Origin: Ochromonas danica
Taxonomy: Eukaryota > Sar > Chrysophyceae > Chromulinales > Chromulinaceae
Reading direction: 5' to 3'
Assembly: GCA_015146655.1 (NCBI GenBank)
Contig: VKHL01000190.1
Location: 1-49,521 of the forward strand
Length of the DNA: 49,521 bases
Under the pieces are notes generated by a model. That model saw only the letters and a program-made list of their open reading frames with translations. It searched no databases and was not told the DNA's origin. The translations under genes and the position numbers were made by a program. Below are positions 28,073 to 39,188 of this stretch, piece by piece (position 1 is the stretch's first letter; the number at the start of each line of letters is the position of its first letter).

Positions 28073-30293
28073 TTAGTGCTTGCGCGATGTGAGGAAGGTG
28101 CCGGGAGTGCGATGCTCCTTCTTCGTCTTGTTCCGAGGATTGAACTCTCCTTTCTTGTGGTTCTTCTTCCAGAGCTTGCGACCTGAAATGTGAGAGCTTT
28201 CTGGCCTCGACCCTCCTCGTGGCTGCTTCGCCTCCTCCTCCTCCTCTTCATCGTCATCTTCGCCATCTTCTTCCAGAGCTTCAGGGTTGAAGAGCGGGTC
28301 TTTCGCCCTCTTGCTCTCGCCCTGGTCCTCTTTGCTGAACTGCTTGCGCTTGAGGTTCTTCCTTCGATTGCTCTTCTGGTTCTTCCCTTGTGTCTGCACA
28401 TTGAGCGCGCGCATGGACTGAGGGATGAGGTAGTCGGGCAGGAAGCGCAGGTGATCCTTCTGTCTCAGGGGGTGCAGCACCGCCTTGTCATGTCTGAGGA
28501 CGTGAAGGTCCTCCGGTCTCTCTTGGAAATAGCTCTGCAGCTTGTCGGAGTGCAAGATCTCTCTTCGCAGCTCGGCGCCGCGCATTTCCTTCACCGCCAC
28601 GCGAGTGATGGAGCGGTGCACATCCTCCACGCGGTAACGGAATGCTTCCAATTCCTGGCGATTGAAATTAAGCAAAGACGGCTGGGACTCCCCTCCTGTA
28701 CCCTCTGCTTCCTCCGAGGCGGTGTAGATGGCGGCGAGGGCGTGGTCGTTCTCGACTAGTCCTCCTGCGCCTCCAGCGCCGCGACCAAGACGAGGCTGTC
28801 GACTTTGAATGTCCAGCAACAAGTCAACTTCCCTCTCCGCCCTCTCGCACTCCTTCGAGGAGGTGGCGAGGTGCGGGTTGAGCAGGAAGGACAGCGCCAG
28901 ACCACTGCTTTGGCCTCGAGCAGTGCGGCCAATGCGATGGATATAAGCTGCTGCTGTGACGGGGAAATCGAAGTTGACCACGAAGTTCACGGCCTGGAAG
29001 TCAATGCCACGAGAAACGCCGTACTCGTCCTCGTTGTCCGCCTGATGATGATTAGCAGACGATGAAGAAGATGATGAAGGGTGAGAGCTCTTGCTCTTCT
29101 TGGAAGGTCTCCGCTGCTCTTCTTCTTGCTCCTCTTCCTCTTCATTCTCTTCGTCGTCTTCTTCTTCTTCGTCATCATCGCTGCCCAGTTGTTCTCCATC
29201 CTCTGAGACATGCTCCTCCTCCTCAGCGTCACTCTCGTCATCCTCTTCGCCAGTATCCACGCTAGCATCAGTGGCAATAAGATAGTCGAAGACTCCGCGA
29301 TTGAACTCCTACCATCCACAAGGAACAACAGAAACCAACAGAAAGCATGAAGTGAGAGAGTGACAAGCGAAGGTGAGAGAGACAGCTGCTCACCTCGAGG
29401 ATGTGTGTGCGAGAGTTGAGGGGGATCTCAGCGTTGAGAACGGCCGCGGAGATGAAGAACTGCTGCAGGAAGAGCTTGAGCTTGTAGCACTTGTTCACGT
29501 CGTTGACGAAGATCAGACCCTTTCCCTGCAGAATGCCCAGCTTGAGGAAGACGTAGAGCGCCAGATACTTGTCCTCCTCGCTCATGTCCACGTAGAACTG
29601 CATGAGGTTGTTGGTGTTCTGCGCCTCCTCCAGCTTGAGCACCACTGGCTGGTGCAGGAGGAGGCGCTTGAACTTGTCCAGCTCGGCGGACAGCGTGGCG
29701 CTGACCAAGAGGCCCTGGAAGATCTTGGGCATCTTGGACGTTATCTTGTGGATGTCCTCCTTGTATCCGTAGGAGAGCACGAGGTCGGCCTCGTCCAAGA
29801 CGAAGGTCTGCGCGGAGGAAAGGTCCAGCGCCCCGCCCTTCAGCGCCGCCACGAGTTTCGCGGGCGTCGAGAGGATGATGTCTGGCAAGGCGCGCATCTT
29901 GTAGTCTAGGACGTTGACGTTGTCCTCGGTGATGGTGCAGAGAGTGAGGTCGTCTCTGCAGTAGTAGAGCAGGTCGGAGACGCACTTGGCGATCTGCTTG
30001 ATCAGCTCCTTCGTGGGGGCGAGGATGATCCCCTGGACACCTCCTGCTCCTCCTCCCTGGGACTTGTTCTGAAGGATCTTCTGCAGCAAGGGCAGCGCGA
30101 AGGCCAAGGTCTTGCCCGAGCCAGTGCGCGCTCTCACCAGAATGTCCTTCCCCTCGAGGGCCAAGGGAATGGTCTGCGCCTGGACCAGAGTGGGATAGAC
30201 AAAGCCCAGCTTGGAGATAGCCTTGATCAGCCTTCTGTCCAGATTATAAGGATTCTGTAACCATGTCGTCTGTAAGTCAAAAGGAGAGTCCAT
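28073..30293 (-). CDS. DDX56: DEAD-box RNA helicase, DDX56/Dbp9-like
   Basis: Nucleolar helicase for 60S ribosomal subunit assembly. Exon 1 29394-30293, intron 85 nt, exon 2 28073-29308; 711 residues. Q-motif region [12 protein letters not shown], Walker [13 protein letters not shown] box V-L-D-E-A-D, S-A-T, and the second RecA domain with Y-L-I-A-T-D, S-R-G-I-D-F and H-R-I-G-R-T-A-R-G. Between I-A-T-D and S-R-G-I-D-F is a long acidic insert (about 70 residues, mostly D/E), a feature also seen in Dbp9 proteins. The C terminus is basic with K/R clusters. Divergent from the plastid protein gene at 30547, spacer 253 bp. Confidence 0.94.
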
Positions 30294-30546
30294 TGCTCTT
30301 CATAACAAATAGAAGAGAGGAATGGTTGCGGGCAGAAGCCCTTTAACTTCCCACAAGAAGCTCACAAGTTAACGTCTAGAAAGTCAGAGTTTGGAGATCT
30401 GGAGCGTGTGTGAGGGGTGGGTGGTGGTTGACGCTTGGATTCATCGCAAACGCCAAGACGAAGACCTCCTCGATTTGCAGGAAGAACATTGCTTCTCTTG
30501 CATTTCCCATTGCACTGGACTTTTACCTTATAGGGATACTAACGGG

Positions 30547-32341
30547 ATGGGATTTTTACAGCTTGCTCTGGCAGTGGCGGTTCTCGCGGCCCTGCAGGCG
30601 AACGCTTTCCTTCTGCCCTCGCCAACACTCTCCAGAGTCACGGCCAAGCACAGCACCGTGCGCAGCGAAGCCTCTGGCGATGTCCTAACTGTGGGTGATT
30701 TCGCTATTCCAGACCTGCAAGACAAGATTAACGAGGCGCAGGCCGCGATGGCCAAAAACTATCGCCTGGGGCAGAACGAAGACATTTCCTTGCTATTGAA
30801 AACCGGTGAGTGAGCCTGCCGCCCCTTCTACCCGTGCACATGTGAATGATCTGGAATGGTTTGTTGCGACAGATCTGAGCCGCGCTGACGTCTACTGGGA
30901 CAGCACGCACCCGAAGATCCGCAAGCAACGCCTTCTGGCGCACCAGTCGGGCGATCAGAAAGCGCTGCAGACGGCGAACGAGGACTTCAACGCCTTGATG
31001 ATGTTCGGCCTTCGCAAGCGCTTCAGCAACCAGCTGGTGGAGCAGGAGGTGTTCAGGGCGGAGGGCAGCCAGGAGGACAGCGCGCCTCTGCATCCCTCCG
31101 CCGCCCTCAAGAGAGCCGCGCTGCGCACCTCTTCCCAGCTCGAGCTCAAGAAGCCCAAGTCTGAGCAGCTGGCGGAGATCATGCGCAAGAGGGCGTCCGA
31201 GAAGCCTGGCTGGTTCGCTGTGCTGCCCAAGGGCCTGCACAAGTACTGCGACTACCTGCTCTCTCTGCGCAAGCAGCCCACGTCAGGCCAGCTCATCCGC
31301 AATCTGTTTGTAGCCTCTCTCTTCTCCTTTATCGCGTTGATCAACTCGAGAGCGAGGATGGCTTTTATGTACGCATTCCTGGGCCAGATCGCCAACATGT
31401 CCATCTTGTTGACTCGAGGCATGCCCAAGTCCAGCGTCCCCATGGGAATGGACCGCAATCAAGTCACCAGCTGGTCTGGCCAGTCCTTCCGCACCGCAGC
31501 TGCCATCACTTTCATCACAGGCGCGTTGGTCGGGTTGGTCTCTCGCGGCGGATTGGCTCTCTTGCCGGAACTCGTGGGCACCACCAAGATGCGCATCGCG
31601 CTCGCCATTTCCGTCCTCTTGACCGGTTTCTTCACTTCTCACTTCGAGGTCTTCGAGGAGAAGGCGAAAGGCGGGTGGCGCTGGAAGAGAGCCTTGGAAG
31701 GCTATTTGCCCGAGGCGTTGTCCGCGCAGCTCGAGCAGCACCTCTTCGGCAAGCAGGAGAAGAACGTGGATTACTATGACTTCGAATACGACCCCATGGT
31801 CGACGACTTCCCTCCCAAGCCCAAGTACCTCGACGAGGTGGACCCCGATGCCCCCCAAGGCGTCACCGCTGTGGCGGGCAGCAATGAGAGCCAGCTGGAC
31901 GAGAAGGAGTGCGCTGAGCACTACGCGCGTTGGCGCCAAGTGCGCCGCGACTCTCGCCGTCCTCCGATAGAAAAGGCTAACTCCGAAGAGGCTTGGCTGG
32001 GGGGCAAGGCGGGACTGTTCCTTCGAAGCATCCCCTCCTGGCTCAAGAACTCCTACAATCGCCATGTGGTCAAGTCGCACTCGTGGAGGAGCGTGAAGAA
32101 GCGCTTTGAGAAGTCGTACGACGAGTTCAAGCCCATCGAGGGACCAGTCATCTGCCGCGACCGATCCCCCGACTGGCTCTTGGACCAGTTCCAGGAAGGT
32201 CTGTGGACGGAGAAGACGCAGGCCAGCAGGAAAGCTGCTCGCGCCTTCGGCACCTACCGCAAGACCATGTGGAAGATAGACAAGGAGGTGGTACTTCAGC
32301 CCTGCGACAGTTCCGCGGCCAAGAAGGAGAAGGAGGAGTAG
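30547..32341 (+). CDS. Plastid-targeted multi-pass membrane protein of unknown function
   Basis: Exon 1 30547-30805, intron 67 nt (GTGAGT..GACAG), exon 2 30873-32341; 575 residues. The leader M-G-F-L-Q-L-A-L-A-V-A-V-L-A-A-L-Q-A-N-A-F-L-L-P-S is a signal peptide with a cleavage region like the ASAF motif of secondary red plastids, followed by an S/T/R-rich transit stretch. The mature part has a soluble N domain (L-S-R-A-D-V-Y-W-D), at least three hydrophobic segments in the middle (around L-I-R-N-L-F-V-A-S-L-F-S-F, A-A-A-I-T-F-I-T-G-A-L-V-G-L, and R-I-A-L-A-I-S-V-L-L-T-G-F-F) and a charged Trp/Arg-rich C domain. I do not recognise the family. Plastid localisation is well supported by the leader; function is unknown. 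Confidence 0.8.
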
Positions 32342-32804
32342 ACTAGCCGTTGGTGAGGAAGGGATTGTATAGAGATTGCTAGAGTGAGGAAGAACGATAG
32401 TCTAGTGGACACAGTGTACAGTAACCACGACCATCCCCTCTCATCAGCTTCACACAGCAGTAGTAGCACAGTAGTGCACAGTACTGTACTGTAGTGTGTA
32501 CTGTAGTGTGTACAGTGGTTCTAGTCTAATATAGGCACTAATAGTGTGTCAGGCAGCGAGGTAAGAAGCAAAAAGCTGGTGGATAGTCCAGCTTGTACAA
32601 GAGCTGTCCGTCTATGGATTAGTCTTTGTACACGTTCAACCTTCAAGTGGCTTACAGAGTGCATAGCTAGTCTGCTATCTTGGGGAGGGCAGGTCTAAAT
32701 CTCCAAATCTCCAGACTTTGGCTTAAATCCAATTATTGCTCCAGTCTAGTTAAGTGCTTGTTGTGGACTTGGCGAAGAAGCGCAAGGCAAGAGCGAAGGA
32801 GACC
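32342..32804. other. Intergenic region with TACAGTA/TACTGTA cluster
   Basis: 3' flank of the plastid protein gene and promoter of SEC6. Holds TACAGTA at 32417 and a run of overlapping TACTGTA/GTGTACTGTAG units at 32482-32510. The in-frame codons upstream of the SEC6 ATG (32754-32804) lack an ATG. Confidence 0.55.
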
Positions 32805-35574
32805 ATGTCCACCATCATGCAGAAGCTGTCGAATGACGCCATCCAGAAGGCGCGCAAGATGGTGGAGGACAAGTTCAAGGACCCCAACGCCTTGGAGGAC
32901 TTGGGCACGACGACCTTCTCGCTGGAGAAGTCGCTGGCGGAGGTGGACGGCCAGCTCAACGGCGCCGTGCAGAGCAAGTTGGACTCGTTGAAGCGCGCCG
33001 TGGACCTCATGGACGAGTCGGTGGCCAAGCTGACGACTTTGTCCTCCGCCATCGCGCGCATCGACGAGCGCATCGGCCAGACCAACACGGCCATCGCGCA
33101 CTTCCCGTCCCTCATGCAGGCGGCCAACGCGCGCGAGAACTTGTCCAAGGTCATCGCGCAGGTCGAGTTCTTCGCGAGCATTCCGCAGCGCATCGCGGCA
33201 CTGGAGGATCGCCTGGCCACGCGGCCGGACCAAATCAAGGACGTCTTCGTCGAGGCCACGAAGCTCGAGGCGCTCTCCACGGCGCTCAGGCAGGAAATGA
33301 TGCGCGCCTCCTCCTCCAGACACTCCGTCTCCTCCATCGACGGCCTCAACCCTTCCCAGGAGATCGAGCGCTACCTTCAACCCGTGCCTCGCCTCGTCAA
33401 CCAGGTAGAACCTCCTCCTCCTCCTTCTCCTCCTGCTGCTTCTTCTTGGTCTAACTCTGACTCGCTGTCTTCAGGTGATGGCGCAGGTGATGGGCAGCGT
33501 GGAGCGCATGTTCGACCTCGCGGCGACTCATCCCGAGGACCTCGTCACTGCCGTGGAGATCATCGAGATGCAGCAGGACTACAATGAGAGGCGCAACAAG
33601 CGCATCTTGGCCCAGCAGAAGGCGAAGGGGGCTCAAGCAGGGCCTCCAGCCAAGCTCTACGAGGACATCTCCGCCTCCGTGCAGCAGCGCGTGCGCAAAC
33701 TGCTCGACCACGTGATGGAAGGAGAATTCGAGGCCATGCCCGGCTACTTGCAGCAGTCGCAGTCGCAGGCCACGGCGTTCATCACGGCAGCCAACCAGGC
33801 GCTCTTCCGCGTCAAGTTCTTCCAGACTGACGTGGTGCCCTGCCTGCCGCCGCACTTCGACCCGCTCTTCATGGCCTTGGAGGCCTTCGACTTCTTCTTC
33901 CTTCCGCACCTCTCCGACCTGCTAGACAAAGAGCTCGGCCGCCTGAAGGTCGCCGAGATCCTCGACGTCATTTCCTGGCTGGACGTCTACAAGGCGTCGC
34001 TCGAGGACTTGGGCTTCCCCTCTAGAGACTCTCTCACCGAAGTACCTCCTCCTCCTCCTGCTCCTCCTCGTTCTTCATCCTTCTCTGATGGCAACCTTCT
34101 TCTTGTTGTTGTTGTTCTTAGGTGGCCAATCTGAAGACCGAGCTGCTGGTGGAGTACAAGGGTCGCATCAAATCGCAGGTACAGCAATGGTTCCAGAACA
34201 TCCAGTCACAAGCCGTGGACATCTCGCGGGCCACAGACGGCACGCTTGTGACGAGTCGGCCGGAGGACATGTTCAACGTGCTGCACGCTCAGCTGGCGGT
34301 GGCGCACGAGAAGTTGCCCGCGGACTACGTCAAGGAGGTGGCGCTGGCCTGCCTGCAAGTGCTGAGAGACCTCCAGCGCCAGAGTTACGACAGTCTGCAC
34401 AGTCTCCGCCTGCAAGGCAAGCAGCTCGATGAAGGCAAGCTGTCCGTCTCTTCCGCCCGAACCACTTCTGATCGCTTTGCTTTGCTTTGCTGTGTGATGC
34501 CCAGGAGTGGACGTGGAGACGTTGTGTGTTCTCGTGAATGACAACCAGCGCATGCAGGAGAAGTGCGAGGAGTTGGGCGACGATCTCTTACGAGACATGC
34601 TGGCCGCGGAGGATCCCGACCGCGACGCCCTGCAGTCTGTGCTGGACGAGGTATCGCGCGAGTACCTCTCCATCGCCATCACGGCTGTGCAAGCCATCGC
34701 TGTGGCTATCGTTGACGTGGTCGACGAGCCTGTCTTCGGAAAGCTTTATGGACTACGATGGGAGCAGGAGGAGGAAGGGCCTGTGGAGGTGCTCGTCGTA
34801 ACCTTGCAGGACTATCTGACCGACCTCAGCGAGTGGCTGCTGCCCTACCACTTCAACAAGTTGCTCAAGGAACTGCTCGAGCAGGTGCCCACTTACTACG
34901 TGATGAACCTCAGAAGACGCGTGCATTCCTCCGCCAGCTCAACAGCCAACGCAAGCAATAGTCTGGCCAATAGCGCCAATAGCAACGCGATGGCCGGCGG
35001 CGGTCGAGGCGGGGGGTCGTCCTCTAATGCCTCCGCTGCGAATGGCGGAGCTGCGGGGGCGGCTGGAGGGGCGACGGGCATTTTCACCTTTCAAAACGAA
35101 GTGCGAGCAGCGCAGCGCATTCTTCATGACCGGGCCAGTCTCTTGGATTTCTTTCTGAAGTATTTGCCAGCGCTGCAGTCGTCTGGCGTGAAGAGTCTCG
35201 AAGATCTCTCTCGCTCTCTCGATGTGCTGCAGCAGGTGGCGCAAGTGTTGAGCACGCCGCACTTCTCCGCGCTGGAGACTCACTGCCGCGCCCTCTTCAC
35301 GCGCTATGGAATCGATGGATTGCGCCTTGTGCAGGCAGCGCTACTCTCCAATCCCGCCGTTGAGCGCAGCAATCGGCTGGCCAATGCTCAGGCTGCGCAG
35401 CGTCTGTTTGATGCGCAGCAACAGCAGATGGGCTACTCGCTCACTCCTCGGGAGGACTTCCTCGGATACGATGGAGGCTTCTCCTCATCGTCTGCCCTGC
35501 AGGGACAGAAGCAGAATAGTCGCCTGGGCTTCTTCTCGCGGTTTGGCAAGCGCCAGCCCCTCGAGACTAGTTAG
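32805..35574 (+). CDS. SEC6: Exocyst complex subunit SEC6/EXOC3
   Basis: Subunit of the exocyst, which tethers secretory vesicles to the plasma membrane. Four exons: 32805-33404, 33475-34041, 34122-34434, 34505-35574; 849 residues (family about 740-800). Helical throughout, with an N-terminal coiled-coil stretch (L-D-S-L-K-R-A-V-D-L-M-D-E-S, A-H-F-P-S-L-M-Q-A-A-N-A-R-E-N-L) and the SEC6 family region from V-E-R-M-F-D-L-A-A onward (D-V-I-S-W-L-D-V-Y, E-V-A-L-A-C-L-Q-V-L). Introns 1 and 2 have GTAGAA and GTACCT donors. The third intron (34435-34504) appears to use a GC donor (GAAG/GCAAGC), the only junction that keeps phase. An Ala/Ser/Gly/Asn-rich insert at about 34930-35080 explains the extra length. 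Confidence 0.9.
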
Positions 35575-35720
35575 CAGGAATGGCTTGTAGTGATTGATTG
35601 ACTGATTGTGTGTGTGATTGTGTTGCGAAGAATGAAAACTGTTTGGAGTCACTTCTCATCGGTCATGTTTACATAATATGTACATCAGGTTGTGCTAAAA
35701 ATAGGGCAGGAAGAGGTTGA

Positions 35721-38511
35721 TTAAGTCTTGTACCGCTTGCGAGCCATGGGGTCGGGCATCTGCGCGTTAATGCGTGCCCAAGGATTCTCAACAACCACCT
35801 GCACATCAACAAAAACAAAGCAAACAGTTAGAAGATATCATTCGGAAAGGCTTTTGGCAGAGAAGGGGTGAAAAGATGTAAACTGGCTGCTAGGACGCGT
35901 TACCACGGAGACCATTCGCCGCGATGCAAGGACGAATGGCTCTGATCGTAGACGTCGGCTAAGATACCAGGCCCACCTCCGAGGAGGTGCTAATGTATCG
36001 GACATTACTTAGACAGTGCGCCATCTGTGTCACGGCGTCACCATCCAATGGGGTCCGAAGGGAAAGCTAACAGATTACTATTATCACTCACCAGTTCCTT
36101 GTTGGGCTGTTGTCCCAGGTAGACGACGTTTCTGTAGAGCTCGACGACTGTGAAATTGTTTCCTTCTCGCCCTTCCTCTTCATGCGCCGAGTAGTTGCGC
36201 TTTCTATCTCTATGGTCACGATCGTCTTTGGTCCTGCGGTCGTCTTCTAACAGCTTCTGGTCACGGATGTTGTTGTAAATGGTGGAGGAAGTGTGCTGGC
36301 GGCGCAGGACTCGCGGATTGGCAGTGGGAGGAGGACGGGAGAGGTCGATGTGCACGCAGTAAAGCGGGCCGTAGAGCATCAAGCTACCCGAGCTGGCGGA
36401 GGAGGAGGATCGGTCTTCCTCTTCTCGCCGACTGCTACTTCGAGCCCTTCGTGTCGATGGCGTGGGAGCAGAAGAACTGGAGGAACTCGCAGAGTCTGGC
36501 AGGGCGGCGATGGCTGAGAGAGGGAAGCGGTAGTGGTTGATGTCCAGCAGGCGCTCCATCTCAGTGGCGTAGGAGGAAAGGTAGCGATGGATCGCTCGAC
36601 GGCGAAGGTCGTATAGCAGGAGGAGGTTGTTGGCGAAGAGCACTGCCATCACAGAGGTCTCATTGTCACTGCCAGAGGGCAGGAAGGCCAGCGACTGCAC
36701 GGTGTGGCCGAGTCTCTCGCGCAGTCGCCAGTAGACGCGAGAACTGCTCCCTTGAGAGGCGCGGAGGTCGTACACAGTTATCACATCTTTGGCTGAGAGC
36801 ACCGCGAGGAATCGCTCGCAGGGAGAGAGAACGAGACTGCGCACAGCGCCGCGCAGACGAGAAGACAGCGCGGCGTCGCCTTCCTCTTCCTCCACTTCCT
36901 CGTGAGGAAAGCTCAGCTGAGGCTTGGGTTCCTTCTCTTCGGAGGCTGAGGCGAGGTCCGCCAGCGAGTATAGACAGAGAGACTGCGTGGCAGGCTCGTA
37001 CCCAGCGAGGTAGTTCTTGCCTGTTGTTACCACGTTGACCTTCCGCTCCCCCACCAGACCGACCAGCTTGCGACAGACGGCCTTCCCTTCTGAGGCGGTG
37101 TTCACTGCAAACAGTTTGGTACTCGACGCACTGCCGACAACCACCAACTCTTCATCGCCTACCTGAGAGAGTGCTAGAGACTGCAGATGGTCACTACCTC
37201 GGAGGTGCAGAGCACAGAGGTGGTCACACTGCCCATCGCGAAGAGTCCAGAGGTCGACCGCGTTCTCGCCACCACAGGCAAGCATCGAATGCGAAGCATC
37301 TGCGGTAACCAGCTGCCTGGGAAGAACGCCCGAGGTGCTGAGCAGGTGCAGAGAGAACGGCCGATGGCGAGAGAAGCAGTCCCTCTCCGCGCCATACGTC
37401 GCCACTTTGCCGTCCAAGCCTGCGGAGAGGAGAAGATGGCGATCGCCAGGGTAGGTATCCGCACGCGTAGAAGGCCGAGGAGCCAGTGCTAGAGAGAACA
37501 CGTCGTGGCTGTGTGCGCGGTGGCTGTGCGCGTAGGCCCACTGACTACCCGAGGAGGTACGCTGGAGAGCTACCACTTTCCCATCGATTCCACTAGCATA
37601 GATGGAGTCCTCCTCACGGTTCACGGCGAGACAGAGAATGTCCGCAGTGTGAGTGGCGAACCCAGAGAGGTGCACCCCTTGGTTACCATCAAAGAGGTGC
37701 AGCTGTCCGCGAGAATCGCCGGCGGCGACTACACCGTCGCTCAGCACTGAGAGACACCAGATAGAGGGAGAGAGACCTCCGTGCACGTCTCCCGTCATTC
37801 GGAAGAGCGCGCGGCCGGTGGACTCTTCGAGGCAGCGAATGATTCCATCGGCACCGCCGAGGAAGAGGTGCGGCTGAGAAGGGTGATAGGCTACCGCCAG
37901 CACACGCGAGCCAGAGGTGGGAAGAGACTTATGGTAGGCCACCTTCTCCTGGTCGCAGGAGAAGAGTCTCAGCACGCCGTCCTCTCCGCCCACAGCCAAC
38001 AGCGCGGCGCGAGGACTGGCCGCCAAGGCCCACGCCGCGCCGCCGTAGCAGTCGCAGACGTTGGAGAGGTCGAGGCGGCGCAGATCGACTTCGAACAGAA
38101 ACCCGCGCAGAGAGATGCCGAAGAGTCGCTGCGAGGCTCCGGGCCGCGACTCGTCCGCCTCGTGCCAGCGAGACCAGCACAGCGCCTGCAGCTTGAAGTC
38201 CGCGGCGCCTGCAATGTGAGCCACGCTGCCGAAGTTCTCCTTCACAGAGAGGATCTAAAGCACACAGGAAGGAGGCACAGTGAGCGACAACATCCAGGCA
38301 GGCAGGCAGGCAGGCAGGCAGAAGCGAAGGGATCACTCACATCGATCTCTCCGTCCTCTCTCCCGATGGCCAGATAGGTGGCAGCCTCTTCGTCCTTGCC
38401 ATCGAATCGACTAACAGCGAGAGACTTGATCGCCTGTGGGTGCCAATTACCCACACGGAGGCGGTGTACAGAGCTCCGATCCATCCCAAAAGGAAATGGT
38501 GGCCTGGCCAT
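35721..38511 (-). CDS. UTP4: U3 snoRNP/t-UTP WD40 protein UTP4 (cirhin)
   Basis: WD40 subunit of the small-subunit processome (t-UTP/UTP-A), needed for pre-18S rRNA transcription and processing in the nucleolus. Exons: 38341-38511, 36092-38254, 35721-35798; 803 residues. Exon 1 has V-H-R-L-R-V-G-N-W-H-P-Q-A-I-K-S-L-A-V and G-R-E-D-G-E-I-D, the family start. Exon 2 carries the repeats, for example L-F-G-I-S-L-R-G-F-L-F-E-V-D-L, S-P-R-A-A-L-L-A-V-G-G-E-D-G and D-S-I-Y-A-S-G-I-D-G-K-V. The last exon gives V-V-V-E-N-P-W at the C terminus, as in other UTP4 proteins. The start could also be the Met at codon 10. Intron 1 (86 nt) contains an (AGGC)n run; intron 2 is 293 nt, far longer than others here, and is described separately. 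Confidence 0.93.
35894..36012. ncRNA. Candidate structured RNA (H/ACA-like two-hairpin) inside UTP4 intron 2
   Basis: Within the 293-nt intron two strong hairpins lie side by side. The first is bounded by GACG (35894) and CGTC (35953-35956), with an inner 7-bp stem CCATTCG/CGAATGG. The second has outer stem GATAC/GTATC (35963-35967 with 35995-35999), an internal loop, and inner stem CACCTC/GAGGTG closed by a 4-nt loop. The second plus-strand hairpin is followed after two bases by ACA (36002-36004), like the tail of H/ACA RNAs. A third short hairpin lies at 36018-36043. The hinge lacks a clear H box on either strand, so orientation and class are open; the sense orientation would be minus, as part of the host intron. 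Confidence 0.4.
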
Positions 38512-38632
38512 TTACACAGTCACAAGTACTATTGCGCGGGAATCGCTTGGATGGCTGGCAGCGGCTTGCTCCAATAATCGCGTTTCTTCCAAATGGCATT
38601 GGGAAGTCGATTTTCTGTGTGTTTCTCCACAC

Positions 38633-38684
38633 CCAGTGGTGTCCAGAAATGTGGATGACCCAGAAATTTAGACGGAGACCGAAA
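38633..38684 (+). repeat. Left terminal inverted repeat of the transposon
   Basis: 52 bp from CCAGTGG to GACCGAAA, an exact reverse complement of 40704-40755. Confidence 0.95.
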
Positions 38685-39188
38685 TATCTTCAAAATAAAA
38701 ATTCTCTTTAATAACATTTTGTTGTTGATCCTTGACTGTTATTTGCACGAATTTTCAAGCAGTTCTTTAATCATTTGCTATATATTTGTTGTAACGAAAG
38801 AAATTTCTGAATCGATGCATTATTTTGGTCGAATTGCGTCTTGGAGCCCTTGGGCCTATTCACTCGTTTCGGTGACCTGAACAAGATACCGAGGACATCA
38901 GGCAACAAAAAAGCGAATCGTACAGATGTGGAAAACCAGTGGGATTTCCATGGATCAGGTTTGTGGGGTCCATGGTTAAAAGAAAGGCACCTTGAGAGGA
39001 TGGAACAGAAAGAACGGAGAAGTGGAAGAAACGACAATCGATCAATTTCATGGAAGAAGCTGCCTTCCTCCTCTCTTCGACAAAGAGAGTTTGTCTAACA
39101 TTCGTAAAAAGATGGTTGGTGAAGTTTGTAGGTGAATATCTCTTCGCAAACGTGAATTCTGTCAGATTAGTGAGGAAGAAGCTATGCC

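Noticed and set aside
35957-35965. GGCTAAGAT resembling the start of U2 snRNA
   Set aside because: Nine bases only; nothing after it matches the U2 branch-point region or Sm site.
38841-39098. Forward frame in the transposon as a separate gene
   Set aside because: Lies inside the inverted repeats, no known domain; best seen as part of the element's decayed coding region.
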